Below, piece after piece: positions 1 to 8,485 of a stretch of 64,000 nt of DNA. Every line of letters begins with the position of its first letter. Position 1 is the first letter of the stretch. Both the position numbers and the translations under genes were made by a program. Source of the stretch: Bacillus niameyensis (lineage in GTDB: Bacteria > Bacillota > Bacilli > Bacillales > Bacillaceae_C); NCBI RefSeq assembly GCF_001375535.1, contig NZ_LN831197.1:2534805-2598804 (forward strand), given 5' to 3'. The notes beneath the pieces were generated by a model. It did not search any database. It was given only the letters and a program-made list of their open reading frames with translations, and was not told the DNA's origin.

Positions 1-2124
1 AGCCCTTCGTCTAAAAGCTGCAGTAAAGGATCCCCTAATGGATAACACCTTCGTATCAATATTATGACTGTTAAAGAAAGTACGAAGAGACATAGAAAAG
101 CTCCGCATTGCGTACTGTGTATCTACTAGATTTCGATTAATAAATTCTTTTTGTAATTCCTCATTATGAGCAATATCTCGTATTTCAAGCAAGTAATCCT
201 TTTTCTTGTTATTGATTTTCCTACTCTTATATAAGTTCAAAACTTCTACCTTAAACTGGTCAAACGAACGTGATGCTTGTCCAGTTGAAAAATATTGAAA
301 AGGTGTTTTTTGTCCCTTTTTCTGATTTTCTCTGTGATAACAAAGAACTTTATTTGCTTGGCTATCATCAAAGGATAGTGAAACAGGTAATATATGGTCA
401 ATTTCAAATTTTGAGGGATCCTGTACAATATCATTAATTGAGATACTTCTACCAGAATAAATGCATTTTCTATCCTGAGACACCCAAAGTTTTAATGCGA
501 GATGTTGTTTGCTATTAAGCCGAAGATCTTTTAATGATTTCACTCCTAAAAGTTTGGCCATTTCTTTTTCATGCTTACCGATCTCTCTTTGAAAATCGGA
601 ATATTGTTTTCTTTTTTCCTCACTATTTTTCTCTCGTGCTGTTTCTATTACAATGGCATCCATTTCGCCGTATCTTTTACGCACTTCATTGACTATTTTA
701 ATTGCCTCACGATGCGCCCTTTTTGCAACAGTGCTAAGAATAGCATCACCATCAAACATAACTTTTGTTTGAGTCTTCAAGTCAGAAAGGCGTTTTTCCT
801 CTAGTTTTCTTTCCGCAAACAATTCCATTTGATTTTTGTTTGTGTACCATAGATCCTCTAAAATTAGTTCAATTGCTTTTTTTGATAGGGCGTGGTAACC
901 CTTAAAGGAGGTACTTTCCTTAAAAGCATTAACTATTCTATCAATAGTTTCTTGATCATATTCCGAAAACAATGGCTTTAATTGCTCTTCTCGCCTGTAA
1001 TAAGATTTTTCTGCCGTTAATATTTCAATAATGTCGTCAATTAAATCTATGTCCTCTAGGATGGATGAAGGCAAATCATTTTTGTCTACGATCTTTTTAA
1101 GTTCTTTGAATCCTGTAAATTCCGTAAAAATTGGTTTGTCGGTTTTCAAATCAATACGATATCCACTCACATCTGAATCATCCGAAATACCTTTATACTT
1201 TAGAATTTGTGTAAGGGTAATATTTTTGCCCTTTTTGATAAAATGATCAATCAAGTAAAGTTTGTCTTCATAAGTGAGATATTCACCATTGATCAATAAT
1301 TTGTTTAAATCGCCACTTAAAAGATTATATAAGTCGGCTGTATATGACATTTTTGCAATGCGAAGATGGTCAGGAAAATATGTACATATTCCACGCATCT
1401 TGTTAATCATGGATGTATAGGCTAATTTCCCGTCTTTATCTAAATAATACTGCCCATAGGGGGTTGGTGACTTTTCAGATCCAGGACCATCGAAATATTC
1501 ACGTTTTGATTTTAAGATATTGATAAAATCCTCAATAAATTCATCCGTAATTTCCGAATATCTTTGTTGTTGTCTTATCAATATCGCACGTGCTTCTTTC
1601 ACATAGTCCTCTGTGCGAAACCTATTTTCATGATTTCTAATTTTTTCATGACCATTTGAAAGACGTTCCAATTGGACTTCACAGATATAACGGTTTTCTA
1701 GAAATTTCCTATTCCTTGATAATTGTTCTTTAGTCGATAGTTCATTGCCGCTCGATTTTTCATCTTCGGGTGAGTCAAGCGTTGTTCCTCTTCTTTTTAC
1801 TAAGTGGTATAACCCTGCAACTAATTCTTCTTTAGATACCTCTCCAAAAATAGCGTTATACCTAGCTTGGTATGGATCCATTTTCCCAATTGATTCAGAA
1901 GGTAATCCATTGTACTCGAAAAGACTTTTTGCTCTTTCCAAACGGTGTGTCCTCCGCCTCTTCAATCTGCGCGAACTACGAAAACTTCGCCGATCCTCAT
2001 TAGCATTACGTGCAGCCTCTTCAAACAGTCTTACCCCAGCGTCAATGACATCTCCACTGTCTTGGTCAATGATCCCCCATCCGACGGAAGAAACACCAAT
2101 ATCAAGCCCCAACACCCTTCTCAA
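1..2124 (-). CDS. cas9: Cas9 endonuclease (compact, SaCas9-like), 3' part cut by window edge
   Basis: RNA-guided DNA endonuclease of a type II CRISPR-Cas system. I read 708 codons without a stop up to the left edge. The RuvC-I motif VLGLDIGVSSVGWGIID gives Asp8. The arginine-rich bridge helix RRSFRSSRRLKRRRTHRLER follows at about residues 45-64. RuvC-II is IVIETAREKN (Glu494). The HNH centre is FEIDHILPVS (Asp576, His577) with the third residue Asn600 in HRENQKKG. Blocks such as ELSTKEQLSRN, FRTEDYVKEA and FINRNLVDT match the layout of S. aureus Cas9, a protein of about 1050 residues, so roughly a third (RuvC-III and the PAM-interacting part) lies outside. The TTG at 2124 is preferred: AGGGGAG lies 10 bases upstream, whereas GTG 2133 is only one base from it. 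An in-frame TAG at 2142-2140 bounds the start. The catalytic residues visible are intact. Cas1, Cas2 and array are not seen and would have to lie to the left. Confidence 0.96.
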   Translation of the reverse strand, partial: MRRVLGLDIGVSSVGWGIIDQDSGDVIDAGVRLFEEAARNANEDRRSFRSSRRLKRRRTHRLERAKSLFEYNGLPSESIGKMDPYQARYNAIFGEVSKEELVAGLYHLVKRRGTTLDSPEDEKSSGNELSTKEQLSRNRKFLENRYICEVQLERLSNGHEKIRNHENRFRTEDYVKEARAILIRQQQRYSEITDEFIEDFINILKSKREYFDGPGSEKSPTPYGQYYLDKDGKLAYTSMINKMRGICTYFPDHLRIAKMSYTADLYNLLSGDLNKLLINGEYLTYEDKLYLIDHFIKKGKNITLTQILKYKGISDDSDVSGYRIDLKTDKPIFTEFTGFKELKKIVDKNDLPSSILEDIDLIDDIIEILTAEKSYYRREEQLKPLFSEYDQETIDRIVNAFKESTSFKGYHALSKKAIELILEDLWYTNKNQMELFAERKLEEKRLSDLKTQTKVMFDGDAILSTVAKRAHREAIKIVNEVRKRYGEMDAIVIETAREKNSEEKRKQYSDFQREIGKHEKEMAKLLGVKSLKDLRLNSKQHLALKLWVSQDRKCIYSGRSISINDIVQDPSKFEIDHILPVSLSFDDSQANKVLCYHRENQKKGQKTPFQYFSTGQASRSFDQFKVEVLNLYKSRKINNKKKDYLLEIRDIAHNEELQKEFINRNLVDTQYAMRSFSMSLRTFFNSHNIDTKVLSIRGSFTAAFRRRA

Positions 2125-2243
2125 TTTTTCCACACTCCCCTAAGAAATATCTCTTTAGGACTATAATACCAAATATCCTTTGATAGATATATCTGATTTT
2201 TCATTCAATCAATATTTCATCACCTTTTCTCCTACACCTTTTA

Positions 2244-2303
2244 ATATCCAAATGGATATATCCTGTTTATTCATTCGACATATTTCGGGGCGTGCCAGGC
2301 ACG
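2244..2303. repeat. Palindromes between cas9 and the DUF3231 gene
   Basis: The 267-bp gap between two divergent genes holds an inverted repeat ATATCC-AAAT-GGATAT (2244-2259), an overlapping perfect palindrome GGATATATCC (2254-2263) and CGTGCCAGGCACG (2291-2303). They could be operators or transcript hairpins; nothing ties them to a known regulator. I see no repeat/antirepeat or tracrRNA-like hairpin set here. Confidence 0.5.
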
Positions 2304-2391
2304 TCTTTAACAGCTTCCCTACATCCCTCCACATACCTTTCCGATTTTGGGGAATGCTATCATTACTTTCATTATAGGAGGGTAATAATTA

Positions 2392-3396
2392 GTGAGTTCC
2401 CATGAGCATATCAAATTAACTACAAGTGAATTGGCTACGTTTTATATGGCTTATTCTAACGATTCGATGTCTATTTGTGTTTTAAGCTATTTCTTGGAAC
2501 ATGTGGAGGATCCTGACATTAAGTCATGTGTTGAATATGCGTTAGATTTATCGAAGATGCACATCGATTTAGACAGAGAGTTATTTAGAGGCGAAGGTCT
2601 CCCAATACCAATGGGTTTCACAGATCAGGATGTTTATACTAAAGCACCTCGACTCTTTAGTGATGAAGTCATTCTTCATTATGTCCAAAATATTGGAATA
2701 ATGGGAATGGGCGCATATAGCCACGCCTTGACCGTTTCAGCTCGTAATGATGTCCGCGAACATTTTACTGCTTGTCTCCGATCATCTGCCGAGTTATTTA
2801 ATCGTGCAACAAATGTTTCAATTCAAAAAGGATTATATATCCGTCCTCCACAGATTCCTTATCCTACTCAAATAGAATTTGTCAATAAGGATCACTTTTT
2901 GGCTGGATGGATTGGCGATCAGCGCCCTTTAACAAGCGCGGAGATTTCATTCTTATTTATGAATCTTTATCGAAATACACTCGGTGGAGCGCTAGCGACG
3001 GGATTTTCCCAAATAGCGCAAACAAAAGAAGTTCGCAAATTTAGCGTTAGATGTTCTGAAATTGCCAAACATCATAGCTCTGTGTTTGGCAAATTTCTCT
3101 CTGAATGTAATTTACCGACACCAGTTTCATCAAATTTAACTGTTACAACCGCAAAGGATCCAGTATTTTCCGATAAATTAATCATGTTTCATCTATCAGC
3201 CTTAATGGATGCTGGCATGGTCTTTTATGGGCAAAGTTTGGCAGGAAGTCCAAGAAGGGATTTAGGCACTGCTTATAGCCGTTTAATGATTGAAGTTGGG
3301 GAACTAGTACAAGATGGGACAAATATTATGATTGCACATAGTTGGATGGAGAAACCTCCCTCCGCTCCTAATCGAAAAGATTTAGCGAAAGGCTAA
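2392..3396 (+). CDS. DUF3231 family protein
   Basis: A 334-residue soluble, mostly helical protein that I recognise as the DUF3231 family found in spore-forming Bacilli. The family is usually built as two related helical-bundle halves. Here the first half (residues about 8-165) and second half (about 175-325) begin with similar segments, LTTSELATFYMAY and LTSAEISFLFMNLY, which supports an internal duplication. No signal peptide or membrane segment is seen. The GTG start is set by AGGAGGGT eight bases upstream; there is no nearby ATG in frame with a better site. It is divergent from cas9 and is followed six bases later by a membrane-protein gene, probably co-transcribed. The biochemical role is not known to me. 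Confidence 0.8.
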   Translation: MSSHEHIKLTTSELATFYMAYSNDSMSICVLSYFLEHVEDPDIKSCVEYALDLSKMHIDLDRELFRGEGLPIPMGFTDQDVYTKAPRLFSDEVILHYVQNIGIMGMGAYSHALTVSARNDVREHFTACLRSSAELFNRATNVSIQKGLYIRPPQIPYPTQIEFVNKDHFLAGWIGDQRPLTSAEISFLFMNLYRNTLGGALATGFSQIAQTKEVRKFSVRCSEIAKHHSSVFGKFLSECNLPTPVSSNLTVTTAKDPVFSDKLIMFHLSALMDAGMVFYGQSLAGSPRRDLGTAYSRLMIEVGELVQDGTNIMIAHSWMEKPPSAPNRKDLAKG

Positions 3397-3402
3397 GCGA
3401 GT

Positions 3403-3870
3403 GTGAACCCTAAAGAAAAACTTTTTTGGAGTATCGCCTTCCCTGGCTTTGGGCAATTTTTAAACGGCAAATTTTTAAAAGGTATTGTCTTACTTGCTTT
3501 GGAAATCATTATTAATAATCGCTCCAAATTTAATGAAATTATTATATTGAGTTTTCATGGAAAAATTGAAGAAGCGATTAATCGCGTTGATTATCAATGG
3601 TTAATGTTCTATCCGTGTATCTATTTTTTCGCAATTTGGGACGCCTATCGAGATGCGGGAGGTGGGAAAGATCCCTATTCCTTTTTACCCTTCGTTTTTT
3701 GTGCCTATTTTGTAACGGTAGGAACCATTTTTTCTTCAAGTTTTTCTATTTTCGGAATTCTACCAGGGCCAATTTGGCTACCTATGATATGTGTAATTCC
3801 AGGAATTTTTAGTGGGAATATAATAAAACACCTCCTCGTAAAAAGGCAGTATGTGAAAAAAGGCAATTAA
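3403..3870 (+). CDS. Small multi-pass membrane protein of unknown role
   Basis: A 155-residue protein with about four hydrophobic segments (roughly residues 8-35, 62-80, 90-112 and 118-138). The opening SIAFPGFGQFLNGKFLKG, followed by a hydrophobic stretch, resembles the glycine-rich start of TM2-like proteins, though I cannot assign a family. It begins with GTG six bases after the DUF3231 stop and has only a weak ribosome site (AAAGG inside the upstream gene), which suggests translational coupling. Its TAA stop lies inside the stem of the following terminator hairpin. No function is claimed. Confidence 0.7.
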   Translation: MNPKEKLFWSIAFPGFGQFLNGKFLKGIVLLALEIIINNRSKFNEIIILSFHGKIEEAINRVDYQWLMFYPCIYFFAIWDAYRDAGGGKDPYSFLPFVFCAYFVTVGTIFSSSFSIFGILPGPIWLPMICVIPGIFSGNIIKHLLVKRQYVKKGN

Positions 3871-3893
3871 AAGTTATACATCTTTTAATTGCC
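3862..3893 (+). terminator. Terminator shared by convergent genes
   Basis: A perfect 12-bp stem GGCAATTAAAAG / CTTTTAATTGCC with an 8-base loop, followed on the plus strand by CATTTTATTT. It closes the DUF3231 pair and faces the end of the small minus-strand gene at 3920. Confidence 0.8.
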
Positions 3894-3919
3894 CATTTTA
3901 TTTAGAAAACGAATCATAA

Positions 3920-4147
3920 CTAATTTTTAGATTTCCTCCTTTTTTGAATAAAAAAATATATAAGTTGACTAACAATCACAATTGGATAAAGAACAAAGAT
4001 CACTTTTTCTGCAGGCACCATAAACGAAAAAGGAAGAATATTCCCCCAAATGGATGCTTTCAAGCCAATCCCCAAGATTAGATCTACACCAACGGAAAGC
4101 AATAATAGCGTAATAGTAATTAAAAAAATAATCCCGATTATTTTCAA
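3920..4147 (-). CDS. Small two-helix membrane protein, possible germination receptor D subunit
   Basis: About 75 residues with two hydrophobic segments (roughly 2-22 and 43-63) and a basic tail QKRRKSKN. Small two-helix D proteins of about this size are encoded beside many gerA-type loci in Bacilli and modulate germination; size, topology and position next to the gerB-type gene fit that role. This is an inference from context, as the family has little sequence conservation. A longer GTG start at 4156 lies inside the ribosome site AGGAAGTGA, so I prefer the TTG at 4147. It is divergent from the B subunit gene, with 127 bases between the starts. Confidence 0.6.
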   Translation of the reverse strand: MKIIGIIFLITITLLLLSVGVDLILGIGLKASIWGNILPFSFMVPAEKVIFVLYPIVIVSQLIYFFIQKRRKSKN

Positions 4148-4274
4148 TAATATCACTTCCTAATTTTTTTGCTCATCTATCAGTAGATCTGCCGCTTTTT
4201 GTATAAAAGTGACCCATTGTGGATAAACCAAACATTATGAACTCCTTATCGCTAGTCAAGGGGAGGATGAGTCG

Positions 4275-5393
4275 ATGGAAAAAGCAAAAATTAGTTCTTA
4301 TCAATTGTTTGTTTTAATCATTTTGTTTGAACTTGGTAGTGCCTTGTTACTCCCCCTAGGTGTAGATGCTAGACAGGATGCCTGGCTAGCTATATTACTA
4401 GGAATGGTTGGTGGATCTTTTATTTTTTTATTGCATTCCCAACTTTTTCACTATTATCCTGATATGCTTCCTACTACATATATGCAAAAAATAATCGGTA
4501 AGTTTTTCGGAAGAATTATTGCCTTTTTATATATAGTCTATTTTTTATATCTTGCCTCAAGGATCTTACGGGAATTCGGGGAAATGCTGGCAATCACTGG
4601 TTATCCTGAAACACCGCTAATCTTCAATCACTTGCTCATGCTTCTAGTCATTATCTATGCTGCACGAAAGGGAATAGAGGTAATTGCTAGGACTGGAGAA
4701 TTACTATTTGTTTTCATCTACATCCTCGCAATCGGTGGATTTATTTTAATTATTATGTCTGGCTTAATCGACCTGAAGAATCTAAAACCATTCTTAGAAG
4801 ATGGATTTAAAAATGTAGCAAAGGTTGCCTTTTCTCAAGTAGTGTTTTTCCCCTTTGGTGAAATCATTGCATTTTCTATGATCTTTCCTTATTTAAATAA
4901 TCCAAAGAAATTGCGGATAACAGGATTATTAGGCTTATGGCTAGCTGGAGCCAATTTGGCAATTAGTATGGGTATTAGTATTAGTGTTTTAGGTATTGAT
5001 AAAGTTATACGATCTTATTTCCCGTTATTAGGTACGATCCAATCCATTCAAATTGCTCAATTCCTTGAGAGGCTAGATATCTTCTTTATGTTAAGTTTAG
5101 TCATTCTTGGTTTCTTTAAAATTTGCATTTTATTTTATGCCGCAATGGTTGGAACAGCCGATTTGTTTAAAATTGATCGACCTGGTCATTTAGCTTTTCC
5201 AATTGGGTTTATTGTCTTATTTTTTTCAATCGCGCTTGCGCAAAATATAGTAGAGCATATGAAGGAAGGATTACAAATCGTCCCCTTATTTATCCAATTA
5301 CCTTTTCAAGTAATCTTCCCTTTACTATTATTTATTATTGCTTTTTACAAAAATAAAAAGAAAAGGAATAAAAAGCAGAGAAAAAATATGTAA
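4275..5393 (+). CDS. Spore germination receptor B subunit (GerAB/GerKB family permease)
   Basis: A 372-residue integral membrane protein of the spore germination branch of the amino acid/polyamine transporter superfamily. It has about ten membrane segments from the start (SYQLFVLIILFELGSALLLP) to near residue 360, then a lysine-rich tail. In GerA-type receptors the B subunit is the main germinant-binding component in the spore inner membrane, working with an A subunit and a lipoprotein C subunit. GGGGAGGATG precedes the ATG. Unlike the usual A-B-C operon, this gene runs toward the C and A genes on the opposite strand. The protein looks full length. Spore-specific transcription is expected, but I could not identify a convincing sigma-G promoter. 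Confidence 0.92.
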   Translation: MEKAKISSYQLFVLIILFELGSALLLPLGVDARQDAWLAILLGMVGGSFIFLLHSQLFHYYPDMLPTTYMQKIIGKFFGRIIAFLYIVYFLYLASRILREFGEMLAITGYPETPLIFNHLLMLLVIIYAARKGIEVIARTGELLFVFIYILAIGGFILIIMSGLIDLKNLKPFLEDGFKNVAKVAFSQVVFFPFGEIIAFSMIFPYLNNPKKLRITGLLGLWLAGANLAISMGISISVLGIDKVIRSYFPLLGTIQSIQIAQFLERLDIFFMLSLVILGFFKICILFYAAMVGTADLFKIDRPGHLAFPIGFIVLFFSIALAQNIVEHMKEGLQIVPLFIQLPFQVIFPLLLFIIAFYKNKKKRNKKQRKNM

Positions 5394-5419
5394 CCCATGT
5401 TCATTCTTATCTTTCTAAT

Positions 5420-5452
5420 AAAGGCAAACGATTGTTCATCGTTTGCCTTTTA
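5420..5452. terminator. Bidirectional terminator between gerB- and gerC-type genes
   Basis: AAAGGCAAACGAT-tgttc-ATCGTTTGCCTTT, a 13-bp perfect stem with T-rich flank on the plus side and A-rich on the other, placed between two convergent stops. Confidence 0.85.
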
Positions 5453-5458
5453 CCAATA

Positions 5459-6688
5459 TTACTTATTATTTTCCTGCAATTGGAGCCAGAATGGGTTGCC
5501 ACGTAATCCTGTTCTGACGACATCCGCATTCACAACAACTTTTATATCTAGTTCCGGAAAGTAATCGTTATTCCAATTTTTTTTCACTTTTTTCCATTCT
5601 TCAGGATGTGAATAATGCAACTCCGAACCTAATCCAAATATATCCGTTTTCTTTTCTTGCGCATCTTCTATTACATTGTTGATTATCTGTTCAACTTTAT
5701 TTTCCACTTTCTTTTCAATCTTATTCACAACCTCTTGCTCTGTAATATCGAGAGGAATCTCTACCTCTCCTATGCTTCCTCTAAAGTTTACTTTTATGAT
5801 GAATTGAGGTTGCCCATTCACCATTTCTAACTTTATCTTTGACTGAGATTTATCAACCTGGAAGGATATTACGCTATTCTCTTCCTCCCAATCAATTTCA
5901 ATATTTGTTGCGTTAATTTTATCTAATACCCACAAAGCACCTTTAGCCTTATCACCTTGCAACCAACTTATCATTTTCCCTTCTTTAAAAATTGCCAATC
6001 CGTTTGCAACAATGATTGTTTTTGGTATAGAACTTTGAATATTTCCCGATTCCTTACCTTCCTGCGCTGAACCATCTATTTTAAATACAGGCAGCATCAA
6101 TTCTTTTCCGGGATTGATCAGCGTACTAATAGCTTCCTGAAGATTCACTTCCATTTGCTCGCCCCATCGCTCTTCAGAAGCTTCCATCGTCTTTACAATT
6201 TTCTCGGCGGGTATTTTGTCTATTGGGGTTAAGACTTTTAATAAATCTTCTGCACTGCCCTCGTGTGCGAGAACAATCTTAGATGTATCTCGAAATTCCA
6301 CATCCCGATCCAACGCATCCATAATACGAAGAATTCCTTCTTCTTCAGCTAATTCTGAACCAATTACAACTAAACTTGCATGAGAGTAATAGACGCTTCT
6401 AGAAAGCTTATTTGAAATACGCCGGCTGACATCAACTAAAGAATCACCTTCTGTTGTATAAACTTGAACAGATGTTCCTTCACCAGCATTTCCTCCTTGT
6501 AGCCCACCTGCAGTATTTACTGGGTTAAAGATTTGAAAGGTACCTTTAAATTCCTTATTCTCCCCTTTATCAATCCCTATAGCAGCTACAATTGCCAAGT
6601 CAATTAATTCCTTTTTGCTCCAACACGAAGAAAGCAAAACAGATGAGACAAATAATAATAGGCAAAAAACCATAACGTTCCATTTCAT
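5459..6688 (-). CDS. Spore germination receptor C subunit, Ger(x)C lipoprotein
   Basis: A 409-residue Ger(x)C-family lipoprotein. The N-terminus has a hydrophobic signal and lipobox LSSC with the lipidated cysteine at residue 22, then the family opening SKKELIDLAIVAAIGIDKG. In GerA-type receptors the C subunit is anchored outside the spore inner membrane and is needed for function of the A and B subunits. It follows the A subunit gene with a one-base overlap (TAATG), which indicates tight translational coupling. Length is normal for the family. The missing neighbour in this operon is the B subunit, which sits convergent at 4275-5393. Confidence 0.92.
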   Translation of the reverse strand: MKWNVMVFCLLLFVSSVLLSSCWSKKELIDLAIVAAIGIDKGENKEFKGTFQIFNPVNTAGGLQGGNAGEGTSVQVYTTEGDSLVDVSRRISNKLSRSVYYSHASLVVIGSELAEEEGILRIMDALDRDVEFRDTSKIVLAHEGSAEDLLKVLTPIDKIPAEKIVKTMEASEERWGEQMEVNLQEAISTLINPGKELMLPVFKIDGSAQEGKESGNIQSSIPKTIIVANGLAIFKEGKMISWLQGDKAKGALWVLDKINATNIEIDWEEENSVISFQVDKSQSKIKLEMVNGQPQFIIKVNFRGSIGEVEIPLDITEQEVVNKIEKKVENKVEQIINNVIEDAQEKKTDIFGLGSELHYSHPEEWKKVKKNWNNDYFPELDIKVVVNADVVRTGLRGNPFWLQLQENNK

Positions 6689-8289
6689 TAGGAATTACCA
6701 CCTTGCGAATTCTTTTTGTAAATCCTTCTTGGTTTTGGTGGCTTAGGTTCTGGTTGTTCTTCCCCGCTAAGGTCTCTTTGCTTAATCAAATTGGCTCGTC
6801 TTCTAGTAATCCATAGTGGAGTCCGAATAAACGTGTCCTGTAAATTACTTGGAGATACAGGCGCTAATGGAGTCATATACGGTACACCAAATGAGCGTAG
6901 ACTACATAAATGGAGAGTTAAGAAAATAATTCCTAATATAACCCCATAGAAACCGATAACTGCAGCTAATACCATAAATAAAAAGCGAATCAAGCGCGCA
7001 GAAATAGCCATAGCAAAAGACGGAGAAGCAAAATTGGCAATAGCTGTAATGGAAACGATAATAACCATAGCGGGAGAAACAATCCCTGCTTGAACAGCTG
7101 CTTGGCCAATTACTAATGCACCTACGATAGAAATAGCATTCCCGACAGGTCTAGGCATACGTATACCTGCTTCCCTAAGAATTTCAAAAGTGATTTCCAT
7201 CATTAAGGCCTCTATAAACGCTGGAAAAGGGACATTTTCTCGTTGTGCAGCAATGACAATTAACAGTTGAGTCGGAATCATCTCTTGATGAAAGGTTGTC
7301 GCTGCAATATAAACTGAAGGAGTAATAACTGATAAAAGAAATGTTAAAATTCGCAAGAACCGTACAGCAGTGGCAATATCAAAGCGAGAATAATAATCAT
7401 CAACAGCCTGAAAAAATTGGATAAACACAGCTGGGACTAATAATACATATGGTGTACCATCAACAAAAATGGCAATTCTTCCTTCAAGTATATTCGCAGC
7501 AACTGTATCAGGACGCTCTGTATGATACATCGTCGGAAAAGACGTGTATGTCTGATCTTCTATCAAATGCTCTATATAACCCGACTCTAAAATTTCACTA
7601 ATGTTAATTTTTTTTAGTCTCCGTCGAACTTCCTCAACAACTTTTTCATTTGCAATCCCATTTAAAAACATAATAGATACATCTGTCTGCGTTTGTTTTC
7701 CAATTTGCATAGATTCGATCCATAAGTTTGGATTTTTAATTCTTCGCCGAACTAAAGTTATATTCGTTTGAATGGATTCTACGAAACCGTCCCGTGGTCC
7801 ACGAACTGTAACCTGATTATTCGGCTCTTCTATAGACCTTGTTTCTCCGCCTCTTGTACCGGCGATGATTATTTCGCTTACTCCATCAACAAGAATAATG
7901 GTATCTCCGCCCATTAAGGACAAAAATAGATCTTCCCACTTATCTGTGATTTTGATATTTCCAAGGGTAATTCCATTTTTCCTCAGACTTTCAATAGTAC
8001 TTTTTGGGTTTTCGAATACAGGAATCTTCCCTTTTATAATCGATTCTGTTATAAACTCGTTGACAGTTTGAATATCGACAAGCCCCTCAATATAAACAAT
8101 AGCTAAGGGTATACCTGGACTTTCGCCAATTACATGGTGCCGAATAATAATATCAGTGCTGTTTCCTGTCCTACTTTTTATGTATTCTAGATTAGCGATA
8201 AGTGACGTATCTAGAATGCCATCCATCTCTATCTTAGGTTGGTTTAATTTATTGAAACTTTTTTTCAAACGCTTAAAAAAAGAGGGCAT
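6688..8289 (-). CDS. Spore germination receptor A subunit (GerA/SpoVAF family)
   Basis: A 533-residue A subunit of a GerA-type nutrient germinant receptor. A hydrophilic N-terminal domain of about 280 residues contains family motifs such as GESPGIPLAIVYIEGLVD and RGPRDGFVE. Then come about five membrane segments (residues about 290-470) with conserved ARLIRFLFMVLAA, and a basic proline-rich cytoplasmic tail. A subunits oligomerise in the spore inner membrane and were shown for GerA to form a ligand-gated ion channel. The start is ATG with GAAAGG upstream. It heads a two-gene A-C operon that lacks an internal B gene. Confidence 0.92.
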   Translation of the reverse strand: MPSFFKRLKKSFNKLNQPKIEMDGILDTSLIANLEYIKSRTGNSTDIIIRHHVIGESPGIPLAIVYIEGLVDIQTVNEFITESIIKGKIPVFENPKSTIESLRKNGITLGNIKITDKWEDLFLSLMGGDTIILVDGVSEIIIAGTRGGETRSIEEPNNQVTVRGPRDGFVESIQTNITLVRRRIKNPNLWIESMQIGKQTQTDVSIMFLNGIANEKVVEEVRRRLKKINISEILESGYIEHLIEDQTYTSFPTMYHTERPDTVAANILEGRIAIFVDGTPYVLLVPAVFIQFFQAVDDYYSRFDIATAVRFLRILTFLLSVITPSVYIAATTFHQEMIPTQLLIVIAAQRENVPFPAFIEALMMEITFEILREAGIRMPRPVGNAISIVGALVIGQAAVQAGIVSPAMVIIVSITAIANFASPSFAMAISARLIRFLFMVLAAVIGFYGVILGIIFLTLHLCSLRSFGVPYMTPLAPVSPSNLQDTFIRTPLWITRRRANLIKQRDLSGEEQPEPKPPKPRRIYKKNSQGGNS

Positions 8290-8431
8290 GAAATAGGTTA
8301 CCTTTCTTTACTTTTATTCCTTCTTTTTTCCATACTTAGCTCTTTCTATACATAAAAGGGGGAAGGCTTTATTTTAACGGTGCCAGTTCAACAATGAGGG
8401 GGCAATGCTCGCTGGAGGATTTACGATTACG

Positions 8432-8472
8432 AAAAAAAAGGAACTTTTGGAATTGTAATTCCGCAAGTTCCT
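8432..8472 (-). terminator. Terminator of the PrsA-like gene
   Basis: On the minus strand AGGAACTT ... AAGTTCCT followed by eight T residues; an inner GGAATT/AATTCC pairing extends the hairpin. It lies just after the foldase stop. Confidence 0.85.
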
Positions 8473-8485
8473 CTTCTCTGCTATA

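Noticed and set aside
571-2143. Plus-strand open frames across 571-2143 as genes
   Set aside because: They lie antisense to the uninterrupted Cas9 frame, whose motifs are unmistakable; none shows family-like sequence.
2160-2200. Sigma-A promoter for cas9
   Set aside because: A TATTAT element exists, but no -35 box at proper spacing; not strong enough to list.
2141-2391. tracrRNA upstream of cas9
   Set aside because: No paired anti-repeat plus terminator series is visible; short palindromes alone are not sufficient.
8290-8400. Sigma-G promoter of the gerA-type operon
   Set aside because: No pair of elements close to the TGAATA / CATACTA consensus at proper spacing could be found.
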